Shown: positions 23,637 to 32,018 of the stretch, piece after piece
How positions within the stretch are numbered: position 1 is the stretch's first letter
How the letters are laid out: each line of letters starts with the position of its first letter
Assembly: GCF_005938625.1 (NCBI RefSeq)
Contig: NZ_VCNJ01000012.1
Span: 1 to 39,260, forward strand
DNA from: Pseudomonas fluorescens
GTDB taxonomy: Bacteria > Pseudomonadota > Gammaproteobacteria > Pseudomonadales > Pseudomonadaceae
Reading direction: 5' to 3'
DNA length: 39,260 nt
Notes under the pieces: model-generated
The model's input: only the letters and a program-made list of their open reading frames with translations
What the model was told of the DNA's origin: nothing
Databases searched by the model: none
Position numbers and translations under genes: made by a program

Positions 23637-24578
23637 TTATTCTTCGCCTGACCAATACCAAATAGTGTCCCCCCAATGAGAGTCTTTGATGTCAGGCATA
23701 ACCTCACCTTGAATGAAGTGACGACGAGACTCAGCTTTGGCAGGGGTAAACCAATAGCCAGTTTTGCTACATGGCTGACCAGCGTCAACACGAGCAACCT
23801 GTGACCCATTTGTTGGTCGATAATTTCTAGCGTACTCGACCAAGTCTTTGGGATAGACCATATGGTCTATTTTGCTGTCGTCTATGCCATATAAAAATGC
23901 AATAGCTGCTGCTTCGATGGCCCAGTACCCGACATAATTACCATCCTCTCCTTGTAAATGAGTATCGTGCCAAGGAGCCTGTTTAAAGGCTGGGTACCAT
24001 TGTTGGCAATATTTTTTTAGAAGCTTTGAAGATTCTACTTTATTGTTAATGTATAGGGCTTGTACAAGTGGTGTATATACGTCGTGATACCAACGATCGA
24101 CGTCGTGGCGGTTTGGCAGAACTTTCTTCAATAAGTCTTCGTAAAGAGTGTCATCACCAGCATACCCCGCTTGGTCGATGAGTTTTACGAAGCGAGGTAA
24201 TAAGTCTGTTCGGTGCAACAAAATACAGAGACTGATAACTTGAACGGCTTCCTCGTATTGATCCGGCCAGTCGTCTAGTGCCAATGGCGATATTTTTGGT
24301 GATTTTTCATATTCGGCTAGAGTCTTTTGACGGATCTCGTATTGTTCAATTAGATCCTCCAACAGAGGGACGAGGTCCTCTATGTTTTCTCCTGCGGTAT
24401 AGCTGGCAAGAAGCTTGTCAAGAGCTAGAGTCTGAAAAAAAGCTGAGCGAAGTGATGCTTCTTCCTCGGCAGTATCGGATTTGAATTTATTGCTTTTGAA
24501 GAATTTGATTGCTTTGTCGTGTTCTTTTAAGAAATTTTCATAATGATTTTCGCTAAGATAAGCTTGTCTTATTTTCAT
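23637..24578 (-). CDS. PoNi-like immunity protein B, with C-terminal tail
   Basis: From ATG 24578 (MKIRQAYLSENHYENFL) the product is 313 residues. It has the complete PoNi core (TAGENIEDLVPLLEDLIEQY, LLHRTDLLPRFVKLIDQAGY, DVDRWYHDVYTPLVQALY, FKQAPWHDTHLQGEDGNYV, FLYGIDDSKIDHMVYPKDLV) and a tail of about 60 residues with GQPCSKTGYWFTPAKAESRR, FIQGEVMP and TIWYWSGEE. The tail is nearly the same as in A. An ATG five codons upstream (24593) is possible but poorly supported. B and A are the closest pair in the array, and their 3' flanks are also alike, which points to a recent tandem duplication. Confidence 0.87.
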   Translation of the reverse strand: MKIRQAYLSENHYENFLKEHDKAIKFFKSNKFKSDTAEEEASLRSAFFQTLALDKLLASYTAGENIEDLVPLLEDLIEQYEIRQKTLAEYEKSPKISPLALDDWPDQYEEAVQVISLCILLHRTDLLPRFVKLIDQAGYAGDDTLYEDLLKKVLPNRHDVDRWYHDVYTPLVQALYINNKVESSKLLKKYCQQWYPAFKQAPWHDTHLQGEDGNYVGYWAIEAAAIAFLYGIDDSKIDHMVYPKDLVEYARNYRPTNGSQVARVDAGQPCSKTGYWFTPAKAESRRHFIQGEVMPDIKDSHWGDTIWYWSGEE

Positions 24579-24695
24579 GTTGGCTAGTCTCATCTTGAGC
24601 GAGTATGATGCAAAGTGCTTATAGTGAATGATGACTTATGCGGAGATGTTTTGCTATTGAGATTTCATAGGGTTGCAATAGTGTGCTATGAGCAT

Positions 24696-24729
24696 CTCGC
24701 TCAGAACTGTAGGCCAAGTTCTGAGCGAG
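24696..24729. other. 13-bp perfect inverted repeat between PoNi A and B
   Basis: CTCGCTCAGAACT (24696-24708) and AGTTCTGAGCGAG (24717-24729) are exact inverse copies around an eight-base loop, 13 bases after the PoNi A stop. No T run follows on either strand, so full termination is unlikely. It may stabilise the upstream message or reduce read-through into B and the rest of the array. Confidence 0.7.
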
Positions 24730-24741
24730 TAGGAGGCAATT

Positions 24742-25683
24742 CTATTCTTCGCCTGACCAATACCAAATAGTTTGACCCCATTTGGAATCACTGAAGCTCG
24801 GCATCGTTTCACCCTTAAGGAAATGACGTCTTGAATTTGCTTGTGCCGGTGTAAACCAATAGCCAGTCATGCTGCATGGTTGGCCAGAATCAACGCGAGC
24901 AACTTGAGATGCATTAGTTGGCTGATAGTTTCGGGCGTATTCGACCAAATCCTTTGGGTAAACCATGTGGTCTATTTTGCTGTCGTCTATGCCATACAAA
25001 AAGGCAATCGCGCCAGCTTCGAAAGCCCAATATCCTACATAACTTCCGTCCTCGCCTTGTAGGTGAGTATCATGCCACGGAGCTTGTTTAAAAGCGGTGT
25101 ACCACTGTTTGCAGTATTCATTCAAAAGGGTTGATGACTTTTCTTTAGAATCTGCATATATAGCTTGGATCAAAGGTGTGTATACGTCGTGGTACCATTG
25201 GTCGACGTCATGTCTATTTGGCAATGTTTTTCTTAGTAAGTCTTCGTACAAGGTGTCGTCGCCAGCATATCCAGCTTCGTCCATAAGAATTACAAAGCGT
25301 TTTAATAAATCAGGTCGCTGCAAAAGTATGCACAAGCTGATGACCTGGACGCATTCTTCATACTGGTCCAACCAATCATCTATTGCCAAAGGAGAGATTT
25401 TGGGTGCTTGTTCGTAGATGGCTAATTTTTTTTGCCGAATTTCATATTTTTCTATTAGCTCCTCAAGCAATGGAATAAGTGTATTTATCTCTTCTCCAGC
25501 TGTGTAGGTGGCTAAAATTTTATCAAGCAAGAGATCCTGGAGGTGTCTGGCTCGAAGTGAGGCTTCTTGCTCTGGAGAGCTAGATTGGAAGGTGTTTGTT
25601 TTACAGAATTCAAGAACTTCTTCGTACTCTTGTAGGAAGATTCTATATTGATTTTCAGAGTAGAATTTCTGTCTTTTTTTCAT
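24742..25683 (-). CDS. PoNi-like cognate immunity protein A, with C-terminal tail
   Basis: The 313-residue protein starts MKKRQKFYSENQYRIFLQEY. The PoNi core (residues about 1-250) includes TAGEEINTLIPLLEELIEKY, DWLDQYEECVQVISLC, DVDQWYHDVYTPLIQAIYAD, FKQAPWHDTHLQGEDGSYV and FLYGIDDSKIDHMVYPKDLV. Residues about 252-313 are the tail with PCSMTGYWFTP, RRHFLKGETMP and TIWYWSGEE. Its ATG lies three bases after the effector stop and its ribosome site GAGG lies in the last effector codons, so it is tightly coupled to the toxin and is the best candidate for the cognate antidote. It acts in the cytosol by binding the toxin. The tail is not part of the minimal PoNi fold, and its role is unknown. Confidence 0.9.
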   Translation of the reverse strand: MKKRQKFYSENQYRIFLQEYEEVLEFCKTNTFQSSSPEQEASLRARHLQDLLLDKILATYTAGEEINTLIPLLEELIEKYEIRQKKLAIYEQAPKISPLAIDDWLDQYEECVQVISLCILLQRPDLLKRFVILMDEAGYAGDDTLYEDLLRKTLPNRHDVDQWYHDVYTPLIQAIYADSKEKSSTLLNEYCKQWYTAFKQAPWHDTHLQGEDGSYVGYWAFEAGAIAFLYGIDDSKIDHMVYPKDLVEYARNYQPTNASQVARVDSGQPCSMTGYWFTPAQANSRRHFLKGETMPSFSDSKWGQTIWYWSGEE

Positions 25684-25686
25684 GTT

Positions 25687-27246
25687 CTAAACCTCAAGCG
25701 TGAGCGTCTCTAATTTGCCATATTTTCTAATCAAAGATTTTTTTCGCTTATTCACGAAAGCTTTGATTTCGGCGTCCTTATAATGAAAGGCCTTGTGGTT
25801 TTGGTGAGTTTCGTCGCTAGAGTTGTTAAGGCGTGCGCCAGCGTGATCTTTGGGGCTCATGCTCGGGTGGTATAAAGGTGAATAAAAAAGATGGCGACTA
25901 TATGAGCTTTTTATTTGCACAGCTAATGCAGCCCGAAAGGATTTTTTGACATGTCTATCGATCCACTCTTCGCTCATCTGAACAAGTATTTCCCTTGTCT
26001 TTGATGCTGAGCTTTGCTTGTTTTTAGTGGTGGTCGGTTTGTTTTTTCCTGACCTTAAAGGTGTCTTGTTTTGGGCGCTATCAGAGGCATTTTCTACCGG
26101 TTCGAGCAAGTCGCTAGGGTCAGTAAGGCCTGAAACACCTAGCTTTGAACCAACCCCAGGTTTTCTAGTGTTATTTGGTTTACGCATAAACTTAGGCGCA
26201 TCCTCATCTCGGCTTGCTTTTGCCTCGATGATGGCAAAATTCTTACCTTCATTGTTTGAAGGGTTTGCGCGCCAGATTGCATCTATGCCCGTACCATTCG
26301 CTCCGTCCGTCAACTTATAAAGAACATGCTTCGCCTTAGGACTCCCGCCCGCCGAAAGCTTGCCCATCTTGCTGGCACTCGGCACGCCCTCGAGCCACTT
26401 TCCATCAGCACCCTTGTCATGCCCGTCCCAATCCTTTCCCCAGCCAAACTCCACTGCACAGATGTAGTCCGCAATGTGTTCGCCACTCACTCCCAAACCT
26501 TCGTTCAAAATGCTGGAAGGGGCCTGAAGGCCCATTTTCGAGGCTTCGACCTGATTGGAGTGGGTGCCACTGGCGCCATCGGTGCCTTTCGCTGCAACCG
26601 AGGAGTCTTTGTTGGCGGGTTTTTCCGCTCTTTTCGGGTGGCTGGAGCCGGAGCCGGCTGCCGAGCTATTGCGCTGCATGCCTTTCCATTTCACCAGTCG
26701 CTTTTCAACGATCCCGACCATGGCCGGCATGTTGTCGCGGGAGGAGGCGAGGACGGTGACGACGGAGGTTTTTGCCCAGTTGGGCAGGCTCTGGAACGTC
26801 GAGGAGCCTTTGACGCCGGTGATGATTTCATCGAGTTCGCCGCGTAGCTTGCCAGCGTTGAATATCTGCTTGAGCAGTTCTTCGGGGCTGGTTTTGATTC
26901 CGCATTCTTGCAGGACGAAGCGGAGCAGGTCGAACAGTACCGGGGCATAGCGCTGCGGGTCTTTGTTGACGATGCGCAGGCTTTTTTTCAGGCCGTCGCC
27001 GGGGCCTGGAATCCAGCCGATGACGGCCATCAGCAGGTCGAACTGTGCGTCTTCCTTGCCATCGGTCGACTCTGCGTTGTAGAGGACGATCGCGGATTCA
27101 ATGGTGTCGTAGGCATCGATGGCTTGCCCCAGGAACGGCACTGCACCTAGCGCGATGCCTTTTGCCAGCTCAACGGCGGCTTCTTGATAGGCGGCACTAC
27201 GGTCTTCGCCGCCGTCGTTTGCGCTCTCAGCTACTGCCTCGCTCAT
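25687..27246 (-). CDS. T6SS effector with C-terminal PoNe-type DNase domain
   Basis: This 519-residue protein has no signal peptide. Residues 1-190 form a helical N-terminal module (ELAKGIALGAVPFLGQAID, MAVIGWIPGPGDGLKKSL) seen by me only as a likely delivery part. A Ser/Ala/Lys-rich linker follows (about 190-235). The C-terminal toxin (about 235-519) has PD-(D/E)xK landmarks: GTGIDAIWR with D322, then AIIEAKAS with E341 and K343, and later QMSEEWI (423-429) as in PoNe DNases. It should cut DNA in competing cells after type VI delivery. ATG 27246 overlaps the vgrG stop (ATGA), and AGGGAGG gives its ribosome site. Base composition becomes AT-rich after about 26330, inside the toxin half, which fits exchange of toxin ends. 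No PAAR domain or separate chaperone gene is present. Confidence 0.85.
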   Translation of the reverse strand: MSEAVAESANDGGEDRSAAYQEAAVELAKGIALGAVPFLGQAIDAYDTIESAIVLYNAESTDGKEDAQFDLLMAVIGWIPGPGDGLKKSLRIVNKDPQRYAPVLFDLLRFVLQECGIKTSPEELLKQIFNAGKLRGELDEIITGVKGSSTFQSLPNWAKTSVVTVLASSRDNMPAMVGIVEKRLVKWKGMQRNSSAAGSGSSHPKRAEKPANKDSSVAAKGTDGASGTHSNQVEASKMGLQAPSSILNEGLGVSGEHIADYICAVEFGWGKDWDGHDKGADGKWLEGVPSASKMGKLSAGGSPKAKHVLYKLTDGANGTGIDAIWRANPSNNEGKNFAIIEAKASRDEDAPKFMRKPNNTRKPGVGSKLGVSGLTDPSDLLEPVENASDSAQNKTPLRSGKNKPTTTKNKQSSASKTREILVQMSEEWIDRHVKKSFRAALAVQIKSSYSRHLFYSPLYHPSMSPKDHAGARLNNSSDETHQNHKAFHYKDAEIKAFVNKRKKSLIRKYGKLETLTLEV

Positions 27247-29534
27247 GTCAGCCTCCCTGCGGCTTTCTCCACTAATGCTTGTAAATCAACCTGGTTCGGG
27301 TCCAGGCCGAGCTTGCGTAAATCTTCGTTAACTTTTTCGTCCGAGTTCTGCACCACCGCGACACTTTCGCGGCTGAACGGCCGCGGATCCTCGCCGTAAT
27401 ACACTTTGGCCGGTCCTTTCGGCACGTCTTCCAACCGGGCGAAGCCGTCATCGTCCAGCACGCCTTCGCGGGTCGAGCCATCGGCAAAATCAACGCGATA
27501 AGACGCGCCCGGCACCGGTTCCAGATTGTCGTAGTGCAAATTCAACTCCAGCCACGTCGGATTGGCCTTGGCTTTTTCCATCAGCCTTCCGGCGATGTCC
27601 GCCGCCGCCAACCCCGGAATCAACGGCACCAAAATCCCGATCCCGGTGCCCACACCAGGTGCGCCGCCGGTATTGACCTTCACTTCAGCGCCGCTGATGG
27701 TCACGCCGCCGGCGTCGACCTTGACGAAACTGCCGCCAGCCTTGGCGGTGAGTTCCATGCCGGCGTCTACCACGACCTTGTCGCCGGCGTGGTAGTGGAT
27801 TTCGCTGCCGGCTTCGACGAATTGAGCGGTGCCGACTTTTACGTGCTGGGTCACGCCGACGGTCAGGTGCTCGTCGGCGCGCATTTCGCTGATGCGGTCC
27901 AGATGGGTGATGCGGTGTTCTTCAACCTTGAATTCGCTCAGCGTGTTGGCTTCGACGGTGTCGTGCCGTTCGTTGCCGACGCGGATTTTCTGGTCGTGCT
28001 CGATGTTTTCGTCCCAGTCGCGTTGGGCGTGGATGTAGATTTGCTCGACGCCTTTCTTGTCTTCGATGCGGAATTCGTTGTAGCCCTTGCCACCCGGTGA
28101 ACTCAGGGTTTTGAAGGTGCTGCGGGTCTTGTTCGCCGGCAGGTCGTAGGGGACGACGTTTTCCTTGTGGTACAGGCAACCGGTGACCAGCGGCTGGTCG
28201 GGATCGCCTTCGAGGAAGGTGACGAGGACTTCCATGCCGATGCGCGGGATGGCGATGCCGCCGTACGCGGCGCCGGCCCAGCCGCTGGCGACGCGCATCC
28301 AGCAGGTGGTTTTGTCGTTGGACTGGCCGTCGCGGTCCCAGTGGAATTGCACCTTGATGCGGCCGTATTGGTCGCAGTGAATCTCTTCGCCCGCCGGGCC
28401 GGTGACGACGGCGGTCTGGCTGCCGAGGACTTTTGGTTTCGGGTGTTCAAGGGCAGGGCGGTAGTGCGCGTCCCATGGAGTGGCTAGGAAGCTGTTGCGG
28501 TAGCCCTGGTGGAAATCGCTTTTGTTGTCGGTGACGTCGCTGGTGACGTTTTCGCCGAGGACTTGCGGTTGTTTGCCTTCGTGGAAAACTTCCAGCAGCA
28601 GCCACAGTTCATTCCACTCGGCGCGCGGGTGTTCGGCGAGCGTGAGGAAATGGCCGCTGGTGAGGGTCGGTTCGTCACCTTTGCCTTCGGCGAGTTTGTA
28701 GTCGCTGCGATGGCGTTCCAGCGCACGGGTGGAAAGGAACTTGCCGCGCTCGCGGGTGGTGAAGCGGCCGGGGTAGTCGTAGTCTTCGAGGTCCGGGGCA
28801 AAGGTGCTTTTCGCCGTGCCTTCGGGGAGGATCTGCGGTTTTTCGAAGTCGTAGTCGCGGCGGCTGACGCGCGTAGTGCGGGTTTCCAGACGCAGGTTGA
28901 AGCGTTTGATCACCGGTTTGTCGGCGGCCATGCCGGAGTCTTGCTGGTAGCTCACCGGTTTCAGCTTGCGGAACACAGTCTGGTCGTCGCCGAACACCAG
29001 TTTGTGGCCGCTGCTGCTGTGCTGGAAGTGGAAGTGGATGCCTTCTTCTTCGCACAGGCGCTGGATGAAATGCAGGTCGGATTCGTCGTACTGCACGCAG
29101 TACTCGCGTTCCGGGTATTCGGCGTTGAGCTGGAAGCTGTAGGCGTCGGCAAGGATGCCGCGATCTTCCAGCACCTGGGCGATGATCTTCGGCACGGTGA
29201 GTTGCTGGAAAATCTGCTGATCGTGGTTGTGCCGCAGGTAGGCCAGTTGTGGCACCAGGCTGAGGCTGTAACGGGTCAGGGTCTTGCCGGAGTCGCCTTG
29301 CTCGATGCGATAGACCAGACCGTGGATCTTGCCTTCGCCGGTCGGGCCGAAAGTCAGGACGCCGGGCTTGTGCAACAGCTCTTCGAGCTTGAGGTCCGGG
29401 CGGGCGCTGACGAGTTCGAGGTCGAAACGGAACGGTTGGTTGAGGGCTTCGCGACCGGTGAAACTGAGGACTTGCAGGTCGGCGTTGGCGCCTTCAAGCG
29501 TGAGGGTAATGTGGGTTGCGTTGGCGTCCAGCAT
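27243..29534 (-). CDS. vgrG: VgrG spike with transthyretin-like extension
   Basis: The 763-residue trimeric spike sits at the tip of the type VI secretion tube. N-terminal gp27-like and OB-fold parts (1-480) include YPEREYCVQYDESDLHFIQR, DQYGRIKVQFHWDRDG, WMRVASGWAGAAYG and IPRIGMEVLVTFLEGDPDQP. A beta-helix of gp5 type follows (about 500-625). Beyond the usual end are a Gly/Pro hydrophobic segment (about 630-650) and a small beta domain (about 661-720, LELNLHYDNLEPVPGASYRV, FARLEDVPKGPAKVYYGE) that resembles a transthyretin-like cargo-binding domain, then a short helical end. The effector gene overlaps by four bases, so this VgrG very likely carries it. No other T6SS structural gene lies in the window, so the main apparatus must be encoded elsewhere. 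Confidence 0.95.
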   Translation of the reverse strand: MLDANATHITLTLEGANADLQVLSFTGREALNQPFRFDLELVSARPDLKLEELLHKPGVLTFGPTGEGKIHGLVYRIEQGDSGKTLTRYSLSLVPQLAYLRHNHDQQIFQQLTVPKIIAQVLEDRGILADAYSFQLNAEYPEREYCVQYDESDLHFIQRLCEEEGIHFHFQHSSSGHKLVFGDDQTVFRKLKPVSYQQDSGMAADKPVIKRFNLRLETRTTRVSRRDYDFEKPQILPEGTAKSTFAPDLEDYDYPGRFTTRERGKFLSTRALERHRSDYKLAEGKGDEPTLTSGHFLTLAEHPRAEWNELWLLLEVFHEGKQPQVLGENVTSDVTDNKSDFHQGYRNSFLATPWDAHYRPALEHPKPKVLGSQTAVVTGPAGEEIHCDQYGRIKVQFHWDRDGQSNDKTTCWMRVASGWAGAAYGGIAIPRIGMEVLVTFLEGDPDQPLVTGCLYHKENVVPYDLPANKTRSTFKTLSSPGGKGYNEFRIEDKKGVEQIYIHAQRDWDENIEHDQKIRVGNERHDTVEANTLSEFKVEEHRITHLDRISEMRADEHLTVGVTQHVKVGTAQFVEAGSEIHYHAGDKVVVDAGMELTAKAGGSFVKVDAGGVTISGAEVKVNTGGAPGVGTGIGILVPLIPGLAAADIAGRLMEKAKANPTWLELNLHYDNLEPVPGASYRVDFADGSTREGVLDDDGFARLEDVPKGPAKVYYGEDPRPFSRESVAVVQNSDEKVNEDLRKLGLDPNQVDLQALVEKAAGRLT

Positions 29535-29908
29535 GCCTTGAATTCCGTCCGTTGAATAAGCAGGTGACGGATGATGGAGGATTCAGCCGCCTCGTTCAAG
29601 GCACAAAAGCCGTAGGTCTGGCAGGTTTGCGGTATAGGGAAAACCCTTAGATGAGGTGTTTCGCCCAGTGAAACCGGGCGTTTCGTGCGAATTGGCGTTG
29701 ATTGCCGGCAACTTTTCCCACAACCCTGCGTTGAAGAATCCTCAGTCAGATTCAGACTAAAGTCGCCTGTAGCACGTCAAAGCCATCTGCCATCATTGCC
29801 GCTCACCCCTGCGTGTTCACTTTCTCCTGGTTCAATCTGACCCGGGACGGGAGCTATTTTTCTGGCTTGTTGCGCGCTTGCGCAAACGCTGCATTGTTGG
29901 AGTTTTTC
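29535..29908. other. Divergent region between vgrG and the OprD porin
   Basis: No gene is supported here. CGCCC (29662-29666) and GGGCG (29676-29680) form a small hairpin followed by TTTCG, possibly a weak terminator. Promoters for the minus-strand type VI operon and the plus-strand porin should both lie here; I cannot single out clear boxes. Confidence 0.4.
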
Positions 29909-31210
29909 ATGCGTCCCCCATTTCCCCTCATCACCCCGCGCCAGTCGTTTGGCTTCGGAGCCTTTGTGCTGTGCGCAGGTTTTACCGCACAGGTTCAGGC
30001 CAGCGGATTTCTTGAAGACACCACGGCGAAAATCGAGTCGCGCACGGTGTACTTCAACCGCGATTTCCGTGATGGGAGCACCTCGAACGCTCAGGGCGCA
30101 TCCAAGCGTGAAGAGTCGGCACAGGGTTTTATTCTCAACCTGCAATCGGGCTACACCGAGGGCACCGTGGGTTTTGGTCTCGATGCGCTGGGCATGCTCG
30201 GCTTTCAACTCGATTCCAGCCCGGACCGCAGCAACAGCGGCTTGCTGCCTTCCAGCGGCAACGATCCGCGCGGCTCGAAAGGCCAATACGCGAAAATGGG
30301 CCTGACCGCCAAGGTCAAGGTCTCGGACACGGTGCTGAAGTACGGCGCGCTGCTGCCGGATCTGCCGTTGCTGAAATATAACGACGGCCGTTTGCTGCCG
30401 ACCATGTTCAACGGCGCCATGCTGACTTCTAAAGAGCTGAAAGGCCTGACCTTCATGGCCGCGCGCCTGGACAAGTACACCGCGCGCGACTCCACCGATT
30501 CGCAAGACATCCGTGTGCACTGCAAGAACAAGCGCTACGCCTGCAACACCACCGCCGACCATTTCGACATGTACGGCTTCGACTACAAGATCAACGATCG
30601 CCTGACCGCGCAGTATCACTACGCTGAACTGGAAGACATTTATCGTCAGCACTTTGTCGGGCTTTCGGGTAATCAACCGTTAGCTGGCGGTGTACTTAAA
30701 GCGGATCTGCGCGTGCTGAAAAGTGCCGACAGCGGTGATGCCAAGGCCGGTTCCATCGATAACCGTGCGTTGAGCGGTATGCTGTCCTATGCGCACAGCG
30801 GCCACACGTTCAGCGCCGGTTGGCAGCGCATGAACGGCGATAACTCGATGCCGTACCTCGATGGCAGCAACCCGTATCTGGTCAACTACGTGCAGGTCAA
30901 CGACTTCGCCGCTGCGCAGGAACGTTCCTGGCAGTTGCGTTATGACTATGACTTCAAGGCCATTGGCATTAACGGTTTGAGCTTCCTGACTCGTTATGTG
31001 AACGGTGACCACATCAAGGTGTTGGGCAGTGATCAGGAAGGCAAGGAGTGGGAACGCGACAGCGAGCTGAAGTATGTGATTCAGACGGGCACGTTCAAGG
31101 ATGTGAGTCTGCGTTTGCGTAATGCGACTTACCGGACCAACTATGAGAAGTTTGCCCGGGATGTGGATGAGACCCGGTTGATTGTGAGTTATAGCTTTTC
31201 GGTGTTGTAG
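29909..31210 (+). CDS. OprD-family outer-membrane porin
   Basis: This 433-residue precursor has a signal peptide cleaved near VQA-SG (about residue 30). The mature 18-strand-type barrel begins GFLEDTTAKIESRTVYFNRD, the usual OprD start, and has KMGLTAKVKVSDTVLKYGAL and TMFNGAMLTSKELKGL. It ends with aromatic-rich strands and DETRLIVSYSFSVL. Family members take up basic amino acids, peptides, aromatic acids or sugars; the specificity here is not visible. Two Cys in RVHCKNKRYACN may form a loop disulfide. ATG 29909 follows TTGGAGTTTTTC. It is a single-gene unit followed by a REP pair. Confidence 0.93.
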   Translation: MRPPFPLITPRQSFGFGAFVLCAGFTAQVQASGFLEDTTAKIESRTVYFNRDFRDGSTSNAQGASKREESAQGFILNLQSGYTEGTVGFGLDALGMLGFQLDSSPDRSNSGLLPSSGNDPRGSKGQYAKMGLTAKVKVSDTVLKYGALLPDLPLLKYNDGRLLPTMFNGAMLTSKELKGLTFMAARLDKYTARDSTDSQDIRVHCKNKRYACNTTADHFDMYGFDYKINDRLTAQYHYAELEDIYRQHFVGLSGNQPLAGGVLKADLRVLKSADSGDAKAGSIDNRALSGMLSYAHSGHTFSAGWQRMNGDNSMPYLDGSNPYLVNYVQVNDFAAAQERSWQLRYDYDFKAIGINGLSFLTRYVNGDHIKVLGSDQEGKEWERDSELKYVIQTGTFKDVSLRLRNATYRTNYEKFARDVDETRLIVSYSFSVL

Positions 31211-31240
31211 GTCTGGATGTGTAGTGCTTGATCGGGCGCT

Positions 31241-31333
31241 ATCGCGAGCAGGCTCACTCCTACAGGGGATCTTCAGTGGACTCAGGTTTTGTGTCCGACG
31301 ACGATCAAATGTAGGAGTGAGCCTGCTCGCGAT
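31241..31333. repeat. REP/REPIN palindrome
   Basis: ATCGCGAGCAGGCTCACTCC... (31241-31264) and its exact inverse (31310-31333) enclose a 45-base loop. It is the same family as 15057-15145 but with the arms in the opposite order, and it lies between the convergent porin and lipoprotein genes. Confidence 0.88.
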
Positions 31334-31352
31334 GGGGCCCTTGAAATTGCTG

Positions 31353-31973
31353 CTATAACCAATGCCAGAACCGGCTCCAGAACCCCCGATTCAAATCTTC
31401 CTTACACCCGGCATATTGCCGCGCATACACGTCCGAACGGTTCTGCACTTTGCGCGCCGTCGGCATCAGCCAGGCTTTGCTCGCGTAGGTCTTGTTGCGA
31501 AAGCCGCCCCAGCCTTCGTGATAGTTGAGGTACTGGTTGTAGGCGTCGTACTTGTACACGCCGTTGATCGAGTAGGTCTTGTCCATGTACCAGCCGACAA
31601 AGTCGATGGCGTCGTCGAAGTCTTCGCGATCGGCACCGCCGCGGCCAGTACTTTTCTGATAGTCGGCCCAGACTTCATCTTTGGCTTGCGCATAACCCGA
31701 GGCGGTGGAAACGCGGCCCCACGGGATCACCCACAGCAGGTATTTGCGCGGGGTCTTGGCGTCGTAGCGGTAGCCGGATTCCTGATACATGATCGCGAAG
31801 GGCACCTGAATCGGCACGCCCCAGCGTTTTTGCGTGACTTGCGCAGCGTCGTACCAGTCGCTTTTTTCGCGGAAGATTTCACAGATGTCTTCCGGCGAAC
31901 GGGGCGGCGAGGTGCCGCACCCGCTCAGTAGTGTTGCCAGTGTCAGTAGTCCAAGCGTCTGCCCGTAATTCAA
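31353..31973 (-). CDS. Lipoprotein with lytic-transglycosylase-like motif
   Basis: The 206-residue precursor has a signal peptide and lipobox LLSGC19, so it is a lipoprotein. The segment PFAIMYQESGYRYDAKTPRK resembles the catalytic Glu region of SLT-type lytic transglycosylases (QESGY), and ASGYAQAKDEVWADYQK follows where such proteins have a Gly-rich turn. NQYLNYHEGWGGFRNKTY near the end also fits the fold. It may cleave peptidoglycan at the envelope, though the enzymatic activity is unproven. The first in-frame start is TTG at 31973 with TAA just upstream, and the ribosome site is weak. It is the gene after mtlZ, 45 bases on, and could be read with the polyol operon by chance. Confidence 0.78.
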   Translation of the reverse strand: MNYGQTLGLLTLATLLSGCGTSPPRSPEDICEIFREKSDWYDAAQVTQKRWGVPIQVPFAIMYQESGYRYDAKTPRKYLLWVIPWGRVSTASGYAQAKDEVWADYQKSTGRGGADREDFDDAIDFVGWYMDKTYSINGVYKYDAYNQYLNYHEGWGGFRNKTYASKAWLMPTARKVQNRSDVYARQYAGCKEDLNRGFWSRFWHWL

Positions 31974-32018
31974 AAGCCGTTATCCCGTCGTGCGCAAAAA
32001 GGCCGACAGTCTACGCGC

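Noticed and set aside
28509..29555. 348-codon plus-strand open frame opposite vgrG
   Set aside because: It is an antisense shadow of a clear VgrG gene, with no ribosome site and a low-complexity product.
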